NCBI RefSeq assembly: GCF_000718135.1
Contig: NZ_JOEM01000001.1
Coordinates: 310,001-374,000, forward strand
Direction: 5' to 3'
DNA length: 64,000 bases
Source: Streptomyces cyaneofuscatus
GTDB taxonomy: Bacteria; Actinomycetota; Actinomycetes; Streptomycetales; Streptomycetaceae
A program made the translations under genes and the position numbers. The notes beneath the pieces were generated by a model. It worked only from the letters and a program-made list of their open reading frames with translations. It searched no databases and was not told where the DNA came from. Positions 20,932 to 29,818 of the stretch are shown piece after piece (the stretch's first letter is position 1; every line of letters starts with the position of its first letter).

Positions 20932-20968
20932 GATAGCGCGGCACGAGCCGCACGGAACGGGGGAACCC

Positions 20969-21940
20969 ATGACCGCACAGCACGACGGCCACCACCCGGA
21001 CGCATCGGCGGCCGCCCTCGACATCGACGCCCCCGACATGCCCGAGCCGCAGGTCACGGAGGTCACCGCCCATTCGATCCCGGGCGGCCTGGGGCTGCTG
21101 CTGACGGTGTTCGGGGTGTTCGCCGGGGTCGGCCTCGCCATCGTCGGCGGGGTGATCGGGGCGGGCGGCAACAACGCCGTCGGCGTCCCGCTCCTCATCC
21201 TCGGGGTGCTCCTGGTGATCACCTCGTTCTTCTGCATGAGCGGTGTGAAGATGGTCGCTCCGGGCGAGGCCCGGGTGATACAGCTCTTCGGCCGGTACGT
21301 CGGCACCATCCGCGCCGACGGGCTGCGTTGGATCAACCCGCTGACCTCCAGCCAGAAGATCTCCACCCGGATCCGCAACCACGAGACCGCCGTCCTCAAG
21401 GTCAACGACGCCTACGGCAACCCGATCGAACTGGCCGCGATCGTCGTCTGGAAGGTCGAGGACACCGCCCAGGCCCTCTTCGAGGTCGACGACTTCCTGG
21501 AGTTCGTCGCCACCCAGACCGAGGCGGCGGTCCGGCACATCGCGATCGAGTACCCGTACGACGCCCACGAGGAGGAGGGCCTCTCGCTGCGCGGCAACGC
21601 GGAGGAGATCACCGAGAAGCTGGCCGTCGAGCTGACCGCCCGGGTGAAGGCGGCGGGCGTCCTGATCATCGAGTCCCGCTTCAGCCACCTCGCGTACGCC
21701 CCCGAGATCGCCTCCGCCATGCTCCAGCGCCAGCAGGCCGGCGCGGTCGTCGCCGCCCGCAAGCAGATCGTCGAGGGCGCGGTGGGCATGGTCGAGATGG
21801 CCCTGGACCGGATCGCCGAGCAGGGCATCGTGGAGCTGGACTCCGAGCGGAAGGCGGCCATGGTCAGCAATCTGATGGTGGTGCTGTGCGGTGACCGCGC
21901 GGCCCAGCCGGTCCTCAACACGGGCAGCCTCTACCAGTGA
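20969..21940 (+). CDS. SPFH (band 7 / stomatin-prohibitin) domain protein
   Basis: 323-residue membrane protein. Two hydrophobic segments (about 38-62 and 69-92) precede the SPFH domain (from about 98: [20 protein letters not shown]) with the typical [26 protein letters not shown] continuing for about 200 residues. Family members form oligomeric membrane scaffolds (lipid microdomains). The ATG at 20969 follows a G-rich ribosome site. Its stop codon overlaps the GTG start of the next small gene. The divergent neighbour is a peptidoglycan synthase, so a shared envelope role is plausible but inferred. Confidence 0.88.
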   Translation: MTAQHDGHHPDASAAALDIDAPDMPEPQVTEVTAHSIPGGLGLLLTVFGVFAGVGLAIVGGVIGAGGNNAVGVPLLILGVLLVITSFFCMSGVKMVAPGEARVIQLFGRYVGTIRADGLRWINPLTSSQKISTRIRNHETAVLKVNDAYGNPIELAAIVVWKVEDTAQALFEVDDFLEFVATQTEAAVRHIAIEYPYDAHEEEGLSLRGNAEEITEKLAVELTARVKAAGVLIIESRFSHLAYAPEIASAMLQRQQAGAVVAARKQIVEGAVGMVEMALDRIAEQGIVELDSERKAAMVSNLMVVLCGDRAAQPVLNTGSLYQ

Positions 21941-22188
21941 CGGACCAGACGCCGCCCCGGCGGACGCCGGCCTCCCGGCCGCAGCAGCGCAAGCAGATGC
22001 TGCTGCGGCTGGACCCCGCGGTGCACGACGCGCTGGCCCGCTGGGCCTCCGACGAGCTGCGCAGCGCCAACGCGCAGATCGAGTTCCTGCTGCGCCGGGC
22101 GCTGAAGGAGGCGGGGCGGCTGCCGGGGTCGGCGGCGCCGATCGCCCGCCGGGGCCGGCCTCCGAAGCGGCCGCCGGAGGAGCCCTAG
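21937..22188 (+). CDS. Small RHH-like protein coupled to the SPFH gene
   Basis: 83 residues. The central part MLLRLDPAVHDALARWASDE followed by LRSANAQIEFLLRRALKEAG has the beta-helix-helix spacing of Arc/MetJ (ribbon-helix-helix) DNA-binding proteins. The C-terminus is basic and Pro-rich (RRGRPPKRPPEEP). The start is the GTG at 21937, overlapping the SPFH stop as GTGA, so translation is coupled. It may regulate or be an adaptor for the SPFH protein. Function not known. Confidence 0.7.
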   Translation: MTDQTPPRRTPASRPQQRKQMLLRLDPAVHDALARWASDELRSANAQIEFLLRRALKEAGRLPGSAAPIARRGRPPKRPPEEP

Positions 22189-22281
22189 AGACCCCGCACC
22201 GCATGCCGGAGGCGCCCCGGAGACCCACGCCGCAAGCCAGAGGCGCCCTGGAGACCGGCACCGCAGGCCAGGGGCACCTTT
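22186..22281 (+). repeat. Three degenerate 31-32-bp tandem repeats beginning at a stop codon
   Basis: Units start with GAGACC at 22188, 22220 and 22251 and share ...CCGCA.GCC.GAGGCGCCC. The first unit begins at the TAG stop (22186-22188) of the RHH-like gene and the array ends just before the padR operator. Confidence 0.7.
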
Positions 22282-22286
22282 CGGAC

Positions 22287-22309
22287 GTGTATACATGCCG
22301 GGTATACAC
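22287..22309. promoter_or_regulatory. PadR-type operator over the padR-ABC promoter
   Basis: GTGTATAC-N7-GTATACAC: perfect 8-bp inverted repeat, 20 bases before the padR start, with a further half site GTGTAC at 22313-22318. PadR regulators typically bind such ATAC-containing palindromes in their own promoters, so this is probably the autoregulatory site. Confidence 0.75.
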
Positions 22310-22328
22310 CCCGTGTACAGTGCTCCCC

Positions 22329-22853
22329 ATGTCTATCGGTCACACCCTCCTCGGGCTCCTGGAGTCCGGCCCCCGCCACGGCTACGACCTGAAGCGGACC
22401 TTCGACGAGAAGTTCGGCCAGGACCGCCCCCTCCACTACGGCCAGGTCTACTCGACGATGTCCCGCCTCCTGAAGAACGGACTCGTCGAGGTCGACGGCG
22501 TCGAGAGCGAAGGAGGGCCCGAGCGCAAGCGGTACGCCATCACGGACGCCGGGATCACCGATGTCTCGCGCTGGCTCATGCAGCCCGAGAAGCCGGAGCC
22601 GTACCTCCAGTCGACCCTCTACACCAAGGTCGTCCTGGCGCTCCTCACCGACCGCAGCGCCTCCGACCTGCTGGACTCCCAGCGTTCGGAGCACCTGCGG
22701 ATGATGCGCATCCTCACCGACCGCAAGCGCAAGGGCGACCTCGCCGACCAGCTGATCTGCGACCACGCCCTGTTTCACCTGGAAGCCGATCTGCGATGGC
22801 TGGAACTGACCGCCGCCCGCCTCGGCCAGCTCGCCAAGGTGGTGGCCCCGTGA
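22329..22853 (+). CDS. PadR family transcriptional regulator
   Basis: 174-residue repressor-type protein. The N-terminal winged helix is clear (SIGHTLLGLLESGPRHGYDL, then FGQDRPLHYGQVYSTMSRL and a GLVEVDGVESEGGPERKRYAITDAG wing read in pieces), followed by a helical C-terminal dimerisation part. The ATG at 22329 is preceded by CCCC and no good ribosome site, which together with the operator suggests a leaderless or short-leader message. It is first in an operon with an ABC exporter and likely controls it in response to a transported or toxic compound. Confidence 0.9.
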   Translation: MSIGHTLLGLLESGPRHGYDLKRTFDEKFGQDRPLHYGQVYSTMSRLLKNGLVEVDGVESEGGPERKRYAITDAGITDVSRWLMQPEKPEPYLQSTLYTKVVLALLTDRSASDLLDSQRSEHLRMMRILTDRKRKGDLADQLICDHALFHLEADLRWLELTAARLGQLAKVVAP

Positions 22854-23536
22854 TCCCCGAAGGCTCCCTGCTCGCCGCGCACGACCTGCGCAAGACCTAC
22901 GGCGCGACGCCCGCCCTGGACGGCGCCTCGTTCTCCGTGCACCCAGGAGAGGTCGTCGCCGTGATGGGCCCCTCCGGCTCCGGCAAGTCGACCCTGCTGC
23001 ACTGTCTGGCCGGGATCATCACCCCGGACTCCGGCACCATCACCTACGCCGGCCGCGAGCTCTCCGCGATGTCGGACGCCGAGCGCAGCGCCCTGCGCCG
23101 CAGCGACTTCGGCTTCGTCTTCCAGTTCGGCCAGCTCGTGCCGGAGCTGACCTGCGTGGAGAACGTCGCGCTGCCGCTGCGGCTCAACGGGGTGAAGCGC
23201 AAGGCCGCCGAGCGCACCGCCCGGGAGTGGATGGAGCGCCTGGAGGTCGAGGACACCGCCGGCAAGCGCCCCGGCGAGGTCTCCGGCGGCCAGGGCCAGC
23301 GCGTCGCCGTGGCCCGCGCCCTGGCGGCCTCCCCGAAGGTGATCTTCGCGGACGAGCCGACCGGCGCCCTGGACTCCCTCAACGGCGAGCGGGTGATGGA
23401 GCTGCTCACCGAGGCCGCCCGCTCCTCCAACGTCGCGGTCGTCCTGGTCACCCACGAGGCCCGGGTCGCCGCCTACTCCGACCGTGACGTCACCGTGCGC
23501 GACGGCCGGGCCCGTGACCTGGAGCACGCCGTATGA
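22850..23536 (+). CDS. ABC transporter ATP-binding protein (MacB/LolD type)
   Basis: ATPase of 228 residues. Walker A GPSGSGKST (near 41-49), Q-loop FQFGQ, signature SGGQGQR (near 145) and Walker B VIFADEPTGALD are all present. The GTG start at 22850 overlaps the padR stop as GTGA. It pairs with the FtsX-type permease that follows with an ATGA overlap. Sequence type points to an exporter or mechanotransmitter rather than an importer. Confidence 0.93.
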   Translation: MIPEGSLLAAHDLRKTYGATPALDGASFSVHPGEVVAVMGPSGSGKSTLLHCLAGIITPDSGTITYAGRELSAMSDAERSALRRSDFGFVFQFGQLVPELTCVENVALPLRLNGVKRKAAERTAREWMERLEVEDTAGKRPGEVSGGQGQRVAVARALAASPKVIFADEPTGALDSLNGERVMELLTEAARSSNVAVVLVTHEARVAAYSDRDVTVRDGRARDLEHAV

Positions 23537-25935
23537 CGCTGCTCGACTCCCGTACCGCTCCGGCCGCCGGGCAGGACCGCCCGCAGCCGCCCTCGCGGGG
23601 CGCGGCCACCCTCCGGGACCTCGGCCTCGGCATCCGGTTCGCCGCCGCCGGGGGCCGCGAGGGCTGGATCCGTACGCTGCTGACGGCGGTCGGCGTCGGC
23701 CTCGGGGTCGCGCTGCTGCTGCTCGCCTCCTCCGTACCGCACATGCTGGACGAACGCTCCGCGCGGGACCAGGCGCGCAGCGAGACGCGGATCTCCGGCT
23801 CACCGGACACGAACGCGCCGAAGTCCGACACCTCGGTGGTCCGGATCAACACGACCACCGAGTACCACGACCGCACCATCGAGGGCTATCTGATGCGCGC
23901 CGACGGCACGGCGCCTGTCCGCCCGCCGGGCCTCGACCGCTTCCCCGCGGCGGACGAGATGGCGGTCTCCCCCGCGCTGAAGGAGCTGCTCGCCGCCCCC
24001 GGGAACGAGCTGCTGCGCGAGCGGCTGCCGTACGAGATCACGGGCACGATTCGAGACGCCGGGCTGCGCTCGCCCGGTGAACTCCTCTACTACGCGGGCA
24101 GCGACACCCTGACGCCCGCCTCGGGCGGCCACCGGATCGCCGGGTACGGGGACACCCGCGCGGGCGATCCGCTGCCGCCGCTGCTGATCGTGCTGACCGT
24201 CATGGTCTGTGTCGTGCTGCTGGTGCCGGTCGCGATCTTCATCGCCACCGCCGTACGGTTCGGCGGCGACCGGCGCGACCGCAGGCTCGCCGCGCTGCGC
24301 CTGGTCGGCGCCGACATCCGCTCGACCCGGCGCATCGCCGCCGGGGAGGCGCTGTTCGGCGCGGTCCTCGGGCTGCTGATCGGGCTGGGCTTCTTCCTGG
24401 TGGGGCGGCAGTTCGTCGGCGCGGTGGAGATCTGGGACGTCAGCGCGTTCCCGGCGGACCTGGTGCCCGACCCTCTGCTCGGTGTGCTGATCACCGTCGC
24501 CGTGCCGCTCACCGCCGTGCTCGTCACGCTGGTCGCGATGCGCTCGGTGGTGATCGAACCGCTCGGCGTCGTACGGCGTGGGCGTGACCGGGGCCGCCGG
24601 CTCTGGTGGCGCCTGCTGATGCCGGCCGCGGGTCTGGCGGTGCTCGGCTTCACGGGCCGGGTCGACGAGTACACCTACGCCCCCGTCAATCCGTACCTGA
24701 TCGCGACGGGCGCCGTGCTGGTGCTGGTCGGGCTCGCCCTGCTGCTGCCGTGGCTGGTCGAGGCCTGCGTGAACCGGCTGCGCGGCGGCCCGGTGCCCTG
24801 GCAGCTCGCCACCCGCAGGCTCCAGTCGAGCAGCGGGGCCGCGTCCCGCGCGGTCAGCGGGGTCACGGTGGCGGTGGCGGGAGCGATCGCCCTCCAGATG
24901 ATGTTCGCCGCGATGAACGCCGACTTCAACCGGATGACCGGCCAGGACCCCTCGCGGGCCCAGTTCGCCGGGTACTCCGAGGACGTCACGGGCGAGGCGG
25001 CCACCGCGGCCATCGAGCAGTTCCGCGCCACCGAGGGGGTGGAGGTGGTGATCGGTTCCGTGCAGGCGTACGCGTCCAAGCCGGGCGTCTACGCCGAGGA
25101 CGACGTCCCGCCCACCACCTCCGTCACCGTCGGCACCTGTGAAACCCTGCGCGAGCTGGCCCGGATCGGCGCCTGTCAGGACGGGGACACCTTCGTCGTC
25201 CACCCGCCGGGCGACAAGGACATGTCCCAATGGGTCGACCAGGCCGCCCGCAAGGGCAAGGTGGTCGAGATCGGCTCCGGGTACGGCAAGCCGCTGCGGT
25301 GGACGCTGCCCGCCGACTCCCCGACCGTGCAGGGCCGCAAGGACCCGATGGGCGACACGCACTACGGGATCATGGCCACCACCGGCGCGATCGACGCGAG
25401 CACGCTGCCCGGCGCGCAGATCACCGCCCAGATCCGGGTCGACAAGAGCGTGCCGGACGTCGCCGAGCACGTACGGAACACGGCGGCCCGGATCGATCCC
25501 GGCATGCGCTTCGTCACCCTCGACTCGGTGGAGCGCGACCGGCAGTACGCCAGCATCCAGACCGGCCTCCAGGTCGGCGCGAGTGTGGTGCTGCTGCTGA
25601 TCGCCGCCTCGATGCTGGTCTCCCAGCTGGAGCAGTTGCGCGAGCGGAAGCGGCTGCTGTCGGTGCTGGTCGCCTTCGGCACCCGGCGTACGACGCTGAG
25701 CTGGTCGGTCCTCTGGCAGACCGCCGTCCCCGTCGTCCTCGGCCTGGCGGTGGCGGTCGCGGGCGGACTGGGGCTGGGCGCGACACTCGCCTGGATGATC
25801 CACAAGAGCGTCTCCGACTGGTGGCTCTTCCTGCCGCTGACGGGGGCCGGGGCGGGGCTGATCCTGCTGGTGACGGCGTTGTCGCTGCCCTCGCTGTGGC
25901 GGCTGATGCGGCCGGACGGGCTGCGGACGGAGTAG
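23533..25935 (+). CDS. FtsX-like ABC transporter permease
   Basis: 800-residue membrane protein with an N-terminal helix (about 47-67), a first extracytoplasmic segment, a block of helices around 215-340, further helices around 385-420 and 440-460, a second extracytoplasmic domain (about 465-690) and three C-terminal helices (about 687-790). This duplicated FtsX/MacB-like layout is common in actinobacterial PadR-linked exporters. The ATG overlaps the ATPase stop. It probably exports a peptide, lipid or antibiotic, or passes a mechanical signal. The substrate is unknown. Confidence 0.88.
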   Translation: MTLLDSRTAPAAGQDRPQPPSRGAATLRDLGLGIRFAAAGGREGWIRTLLTAVGVGLGVALLLLASSVPHMLDERSARDQARSETRISGSPDTNAPKSDTSVVRINTTTEYHDRTIEGYLMRADGTAPVRPPGLDRFPAADEMAVSPALKELLAAPGNELLRERLPYEITGTIRDAGLRSPGELLYYAGSDTLTPASGGHRIAGYGDTRAGDPLPPLLIVLTVMVCVVLLVPVAIFIATAVRFGGDRRDRRLAALRLVGADIRSTRRIAAGEALFGAVLGLLIGLGFFLVGRQFVGAVEIWDVSAFPADLVPDPLLGVLITVAVPLTAVLVTLVAMRSVVIEPLGVVRRGRDRGRRLWWRLLMPAAGLAVLGFTGRVDEYTYAPVNPYLIATGAVLVLVGLALLLPWLVEACVNRLRGGPVPWQLATRRLQSSSGAASRAVSGVTVAVAGAIALQMMFAAMNADFNRMTGQDPSRAQFAGYSEDVTGEAATAAIEQFRATEGVEVVIGSVQAYASKPGVYAEDDVPPTTSVTVGTCETLRELARIGACQDGDTFVVHPPGDKDMSQWVDQAARKGKVVEIGSGYGKPLRWTLPADSPTVQGRKDPMGDTHYGIMATTGAIDASTLPGAQITAQIRVDKSVPDVAEHVRNTAARIDPGMRFVTLDSVERDRQYASIQTGLQVGASVVLLLIAASMLVSQLEQLRERKRLLSVLVAFGTRRTTLSWSVLWQTAVPVVLGLAVAVAGGLGLGATLAWMIHKSVSDWWLFLPLTGAGAGLILLVTALSLPSLWRLMRPDGLRTE

Positions 25936-25951
25936 CGGGAGCAGCGGGAGC

Positions 25952-25994
25952 GGGCCGGTGCGGCCAGGAGGAACTCTCCTGCCCGCACCGGCCC
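25952..25994. terminator. Bidirectional terminator between the ABC operon and oxyR
   Basis: Outer arms GGGCCGGTGCGG (25952-25963) and CCGCACCGGCCC (25983-25994), inner arms AGGAG and CTCCT. Confidence 0.85.
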
Positions 25995-26000
25995 TTCCGC

Positions 26001-26975
26001 TCATACGAGACGTACCGGCAGCGGCTCCATCGCCCCGCGCAGCGCTGCGGCGAACTCCTCGAACTCGCCGCCCCGCGCCGACCCGGTCCGCATCGCCAGC
26101 GCCACCCGCCGGGTGGGGGCCGGGTGGGCGAAGTACCCGGTGGCCAGGGCGTCGTTGCGCGCGGTCTCCACCGTGACGGCGGTGCGCGGCAGCAGCGTCA
26201 CCCCGAGCCCGCCCGCGACCAGCTGGACGAGGGTGGAGAGCCCGGCGGCGGTCGTGGTGACCGGCGCCCCCTCCGTACGCCCGGCCTCCCGGCAGATGTC
26301 GAGGGCCTGGTCGCGCAGGCAGTGGCCCTCGTCCAGGAGGAGCAGCGGCAGCTCCCGCAGCGCGTCGCGCGGGATGTCGGCGCGGCCGCCGAGCCAGTGG
26401 TCCTGCTCCATGACCAGCACGAAGTCCTCGTCGAAGAGCGGGATCTCGCTCACTCCGGGGACCCCGAGCGGCACGGCGAGGAGCAGCAGGTCCAGGCGTC
26501 CGGCGGCGAGCCCCTCCAGCAGCGAGGAGGTCTGCTCCTCATGGACCTGGAGGTCGAGGTCCGGGTAGCGGTCGTGGACGAGCCGGAGCACGGTGGGCAG
26601 CAGATACGGGGCGACGGTCGGGATCACACCGAGCCGGAGCACCCCGGTGAACGGCGCCCGGGCGGCCTCCGCCTCCTCCATCAGCGCGGCGACGGCCTCC
26701 AGCACGACACCGGTCCGCGCCGCGAGCCGCTCCCCGGCGGGCGAGAGCAGCACCTTGCGCGTCGTACGCTCGATGAGCTGGACACCCAGTGCCTCCTCCA
26801 GGGTGGAGACGGCTCCGGAGAGTGCCGGCTGACTCATCCCGATTGCTGCCGCCGCGTCCCGGAAGTGCAGATGTTCCGCCACCGCCGCGAAGGCGCGGAG
26901 CTGCGACAGGCTGGGCTGCTTGGCGGACTGCCTGGCTGGCTTCTGAGGGCGTATGCCCGGTTTCCCCTGGCCCAC
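26001..26975 (-). CDS. oxyR: Hydrogen peroxide-sensing LysR regulator
   Basis: 324-residue LysR protein. The winged helix is at about 22-80 (LSQLRAFAAVAEHLHFRDAA) and the effector domain follows. Two cysteines, C219 and C228, sit in LDEGHCLRDQALDICRE with the nine-residue spacing of the E. coli OxyR redox pair, supporting peroxide sensing by disulfide formation. I chose the GTG at 26975 with GGAGG eight to nine bases upstream; the frame is open further up but would cross the divergent promoter. Transcribed divergently from ahpCD, which it should activate. Confidence 0.93.
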   Translation of the reverse strand: MGQGKPGIRPQKPARQSAKQPSLSQLRAFAAVAEHLHFRDAAAAIGMSQPALSGAVSTLEEALGVQLIERTTRKVLLSPAGERLAARTGVVLEAVAALMEEAEAARAPFTGVLRLGVIPTVAPYLLPTVLRLVHDRYPDLDLQVHEEQTSSLLEGLAAGRLDLLLLAVPLGVPGVSEIPLFDEDFVLVMEQDHWLGGRADIPRDALRELPLLLLDEGHCLRDQALDICREAGRTEGAPVTTTAAGLSTLVQLVAGGLGVTLLPRTAVTVETARNDALATGYFAHPAPTRRVALAMRTGSARGGEFEEFAAALRGAMEPLPVRLV

Positions 26976-27109
26976 TGATAGGCACCTCCGATCATCACGA
27001 CCGAGTGTAGCTATTTCCCTGATCAATGCACTCTGTGCCAAGGTGGATCTCGTCCAACCCTCAGGAAATCTCCCCAAAGGGGAATTTCCTAACGCTGCAA
27101 GGAGAGCGC
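26976..27109. promoter_or_regulatory. oxyR-ahpC divergent control region
   Basis: 134 bases with LysR-type candidates: ATAG at 26978 and CTAT near 27009, and AT-rich TAGCTATTTCCCTGATCAA around 27006-27026. OxyR binding here is expected from the gene order. The exact site is not resolved by eye. Confidence 0.5.
27063..27090 (+). promoter_or_regulatory. Palindromic hairpin in the ahpC leader
   Basis: AGGAAAT (27063-27069) and ATTTCCT (27084-27090) enclose CCCC/GGGG. It ends 19 bases before the ahpC GTG, so it may act as an operator or as an mRNA structure near the ribosome site. Confidence 0.5.
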
Positions 27110-27664
27110 GTGCTCACTGTCGGTGACAAGTTCCCCGAGTTCGACCTGACTGCTTGTGTTTCGCTGGAGAGCGGCAAGGAGTTCGAGCAGATCAACCACA
27201 AGACCTACGAGGGCAAGTGGAAGATCGTCTTCGCGTGGCCGAAGGACTTCACCTTCGTGTGCCCCACCGAGATCGCCGCCTTCGGCAAGCTGAACGAGGA
27301 GTTCGCCGACCGGGACGCCCAGGTCCTCGGCTTCTCCGGTGACTCCGAGTTCGTGCACCACGCCTGGCGCAAGGACCACCCGGACCTGACCGACCTGCCC
27401 TTCCCGATGCTGGCCGACTCGAAGCACGAGCTCATGCGTGACCTCGGCATCGAGGGCGAGGACGGCTTCGCGCAGCGCGCCGTCTTCATCGTCGACCAGA
27501 ACAACGAGATCCAGTTCACGATGGTGACCGCCGGTTCCGTGGGCCGTAACCCCAAGGAGGTCCTGCGGGTCCTCGACGCCCTGCAGACCGACGAGCTGTG
27601 CCCGTGCAACTGGACCAAGGGCGAGAACACCCTCGACCCGGTCGCGCTCCTCTCGGGCGAGTGA
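27110..27664 (+). CDS. ahpC: Alkyl hydroperoxide reductase, peroxiredoxin subunit
   Basis: Typical 2-Cys peroxiredoxin, 184 residues, reducing hydrogen peroxide and organic hydroperoxides. The peroxidatic Cys51 is in FTFVCPTEI and the C-terminal DELCPCNW carries C164 and C166. Start is the GTG at 27110 with AAGGAGA ten bases upstream; the open frame goes back to 27026 through the promoter. Followed ten bases later by ahpD, its reductant in actinobacteria, replacing AhpF. Expression should be OxyR-dependent. Confidence 0.95.
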   Translation: MLTVGDKFPEFDLTACVSLESGKEFEQINHKTYEGKWKIVFAWPKDFTFVCPTEIAAFGKLNEEFADRDAQVLGFSGDSEFVHHAWRKDHPDLTDLPFPMLADSKHELMRDLGIEGEDGFAQRAVFIVDQNNEIQFTMVTAGSVGRNPKEVLRVLDALQTDELCPCNWTKGENTLDPVALLSGE

Positions 27665-27674
27665 GCTGATACCC

Positions 27675-28208
27675 ATGGCTCTCGATGAACTCAAGTCCGC
27701 CATACCGGACTTCGCCAAGGACCTGAAGCTGAACCTCGGTTCGGTCATCGGCAACAGCGACCTCCCGAAGCAGCAGCTCTGGGGCACCGTGCTGGCCTGC
27801 GCGATCGCCTCGCGCTCGCCGAAGGTGCTGCGTGAGCTGGAGCCCGAGGCGAAGGCCAACCTCTCCGCCGAGGCGTACACCGCGGCGAAGTCGGCGGCCG
27901 CCATCATGGCGATGAACAACGTCTTCTACCGGACCCGGCACCTGCTGTCGGACCCGGAGTACGGCACGCTCCGCGCGGGCCTGCGGATGAACGTCATCGG
28001 CAACCCGGGCGTGGAGAAGGTCGACTTCGAGCTGTGGTCGCTCGCCGTCTCCGCGATCAACGGCTGCGGCCAGTGCCTGGACTCCCACGAGCAGGTGCTC
28101 CGCAAGGCCGGCGTGGACCGCGAGACCATCCAGGAGGCCGTCAAGGTCGCCTCGGTGATCCAGGCGGTCGGTGTGACCCTCGACGCCGAGGCCGTACTCG
28201 CCGAGTAG
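27675..28208 (+). CDS. ahpD: Alkylhydroperoxidase AhpD
   Basis: 177-residue thiol reductase that recycles AhpC. The proton relay and active-site motif is intact: Glu119, Cys131, Cys134 and His138 in [11 protein letters not shown]. It starts with ATG at 27675, ten bases after ahpC, and ends at a strong hairpin, so ahpCD is a two-gene operon. Comparable to the Mycobacterium AhpC-AhpD pair, where AhpD is itself reduced through lipoamide systems. Confidence 0.95.
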   Translation: MALDELKSAIPDFAKDLKLNLGSVIGNSDLPKQQLWGTVLACAIASRSPKVLRELEPEAKANLSAEAYTAAKSAAAIMAMNNVFYRTRHLLSDPEYGTLRAGLRMNVIGNPGVEKVDFELWSLAVSAINGCGQCLDSHEQVLRKAGVDRETIQEAVKVASVIQAVGVTLDAEAVLAE

Positions 28209-28234
28209 TCACCCGCACCACCCCTGATACGAGG

Positions 28235-28273
28235 AAGAGCCCCGAGGACGACCGACCGTCCCCGGGGCTCTTT
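28235..28273. terminator. ahpD terminator with T-rich tail
   Basis: AAGAGCCCC (28235-28243) and GGGGCTCTT (28264-28272) with an inner stem GGACG/CGTCC. It also serves the convergent AI-2E-type gene. Confidence 0.85.
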
Positions 28274-28285
28274 CCGTATGTACGC

Positions 28286-29698
28286 CTACTTCTCCGGCGG
28301 TTCGCTCCCGGGCGGCTCCGTGGGCTCGGCGGTGGTGACGGGCCCGTCGCCCGGCTCGTCCGCCACCGGCTGCGGCTGCGGCTGCGGTGCGGCGGGCGGC
28401 GGCGTCGGGGCGACCCCCAGCGCGGTGGCCCCGTGCTGTCCGCCGACCGGGGCGGGGGTCGCGTACGACCGCAGATAGCCGACCACCGTGTTGACCACGG
28501 CGACCAGCGGTACGGCGACCACCGCGCCGCCGATGCCCGCGACCAGGCCGCCCGTCGCCACCGCGAGGACCACGGCCAGCGGGTGCACCCGCACCGCCCG
28601 GCCGAGGATGAACGGCTGGAGGATGTGGCCCTCGATCTGCTGCACCGCGAGCACCACCACCAGCACCATCAGCGCGGTGAACACGCCCTCGGTGACCAGC
28701 GCGACGACCACCGCCAGCGCCCCGGAGACCACGGCACCCAGCAGCGGGATGAAGGCGAACAGGAAGATGAACACGGCCAGCGGCACTGCGAGCGGCACAT
28801 TGAGGAAGTAGAGGCCGAGGCCGATGAAGATGGCGTCGATCAGGGCGACCAGCACCGTGCCGCGCACGTAGGCGGTCAGGGTCCGCCAGGCGCGCGGCCC
28901 GGCCCCCGCGACCCCGGGGCGGGCCTGGGCGGGCACCAGCTTCAGCGACCACTCCCAGATGCGCCGGCCGTCGTAGAGCAGGAAGAGCGTGGAGAACATC
29001 GCCAGCAGCAGGCCGGTAAGGAACTCCACCATGAAGGTGACGCCCTGGAGCCCGGCGGAGGTGATCTCCTCCGTGTTGGTGCCGATGGTGTCGTTGAGGT
29101 TCTTGGCGATGTCGTTGATCTGCGACTCGGTGACGTGGAAGGGGCTGTCCAGCAGCCAGCGCTTCAACTCGTCGATGCCGTCGCGGACCCGGTCGGAGAG
29201 CGTGTCGAGGTTCTCCATGACCTGCCACACCACGAACCAGCCGACCAGGCCGATGATGACGAACCCGAGCACCGCGGTCACCGCGGTGGCGAGCCCGTGC
29301 GGCAGCCCGAACCGCTTGAGCCGTACGACGGTCGGCTGGAGCATCGCCGTGATGAGCAGGGCGGCGGAGAAGGCCAGGACGACGAGCTGTACGGCGGTGA
29401 TGATCTGCATCAGCACCCAGAGGGTCCCCGCGAGGACGAGCAGCCGCCACCCGGCCTCGGCCGCGACCCGCATCCCCCACGGGATCGCGGCGACGGGATC
29501 GGGCTTGGCGGCGACGGAGGGGGCGTACGTGGGGGGCGCGGGAACCTGCCCGGGGTCGTCCGGGGCGGCGTCGGCCGCCCCCGTCACCCCGAGGGGGTCG
29601 TCATCGGCGGCGGCGCGCTCCCGGCGCTCTTCCAGGCGTGCGCCCAGCTCCGTCAGTTCGGACCCGAAGCGGCCCAGCCAGCCCGGTAGTTTCGACAT
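28286..29698 (-). CDS. AI-2E family (PerM/UPF0118) membrane permease
   Basis: About 470 residues. A charged N-terminal region (about 1-75) is followed by paired helices (about 85-125), two more around 140-165, a soluble segment and a helical C-terminal block with FIFLFAFIPLLGAVVSGALA near residue 335. The C-terminus is Pro/Gln-rich. Family members were proposed as autoinducer-2 exporters or as Na+/H+ antiporters; the true role here is unknown. The ATG at 29698 (MSKLPGW) follows GGGAAAGAGA on the minus strand. Confidence 0.8.
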   Translation of the reverse strand: MSKLPGWLGRFGSELTELGARLEERRERAAADDDPLGVTGAADAAPDDPGQVPAPPTYAPSVAAKPDPVAAIPWGMRVAAEAGWRLLVLAGTLWVLMQIITAVQLVVLAFSAALLITAMLQPTVVRLKRFGLPHGLATAVTAVLGFVIIGLVGWFVVWQVMENLDTLSDRVRDGIDELKRWLLDSPFHVTESQINDIAKNLNDTIGTNTEEITSAGLQGVTFMVEFLTGLLLAMFSTLFLLYDGRRIWEWSLKLVPAQARPGVAGAGPRAWRTLTAYVRGTVLVALIDAIFIGLGLYFLNVPLAVPLAVFIFLFAFIPLLGAVVSGALAVVVALVTEGVFTALMVLVVVLAVQQIEGHILQPFILGRAVRVHPLAVVLAVATGGLVAGIGGAVVAVPLVAVVNTVVGYLRSYATPAPVGGQHGATALGVAPTPPPAAPQPQPQPVADEPGDGPVTTAEPTEPPGSEPPEK

Positions 29699-29768
29699 GT
29701 CTCTTTCCCTTCCCCCATCTTCGCTCCCCAGCGCTGCCATGGATCGCCGGATGCGACCGTACACGCGC

Positions 29769-29802
29769 GAGGCCCCCCACCGCGTTCGCGGTGAGGGGCC
29801 TC
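29769..29802. terminator. Hairpin between the SLT-like gene and the AI-2E-type gene
   Basis: GAGGCCCC...CACCGC-GTTC-GCGGTG...GGGGCCTC, one mismatch. It ends 17 bases after the SLT-like stop codon (minus strand). Confidence 0.75.
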
Positions 29803-29818
29803 GGGGGAGCTTGAAGCT

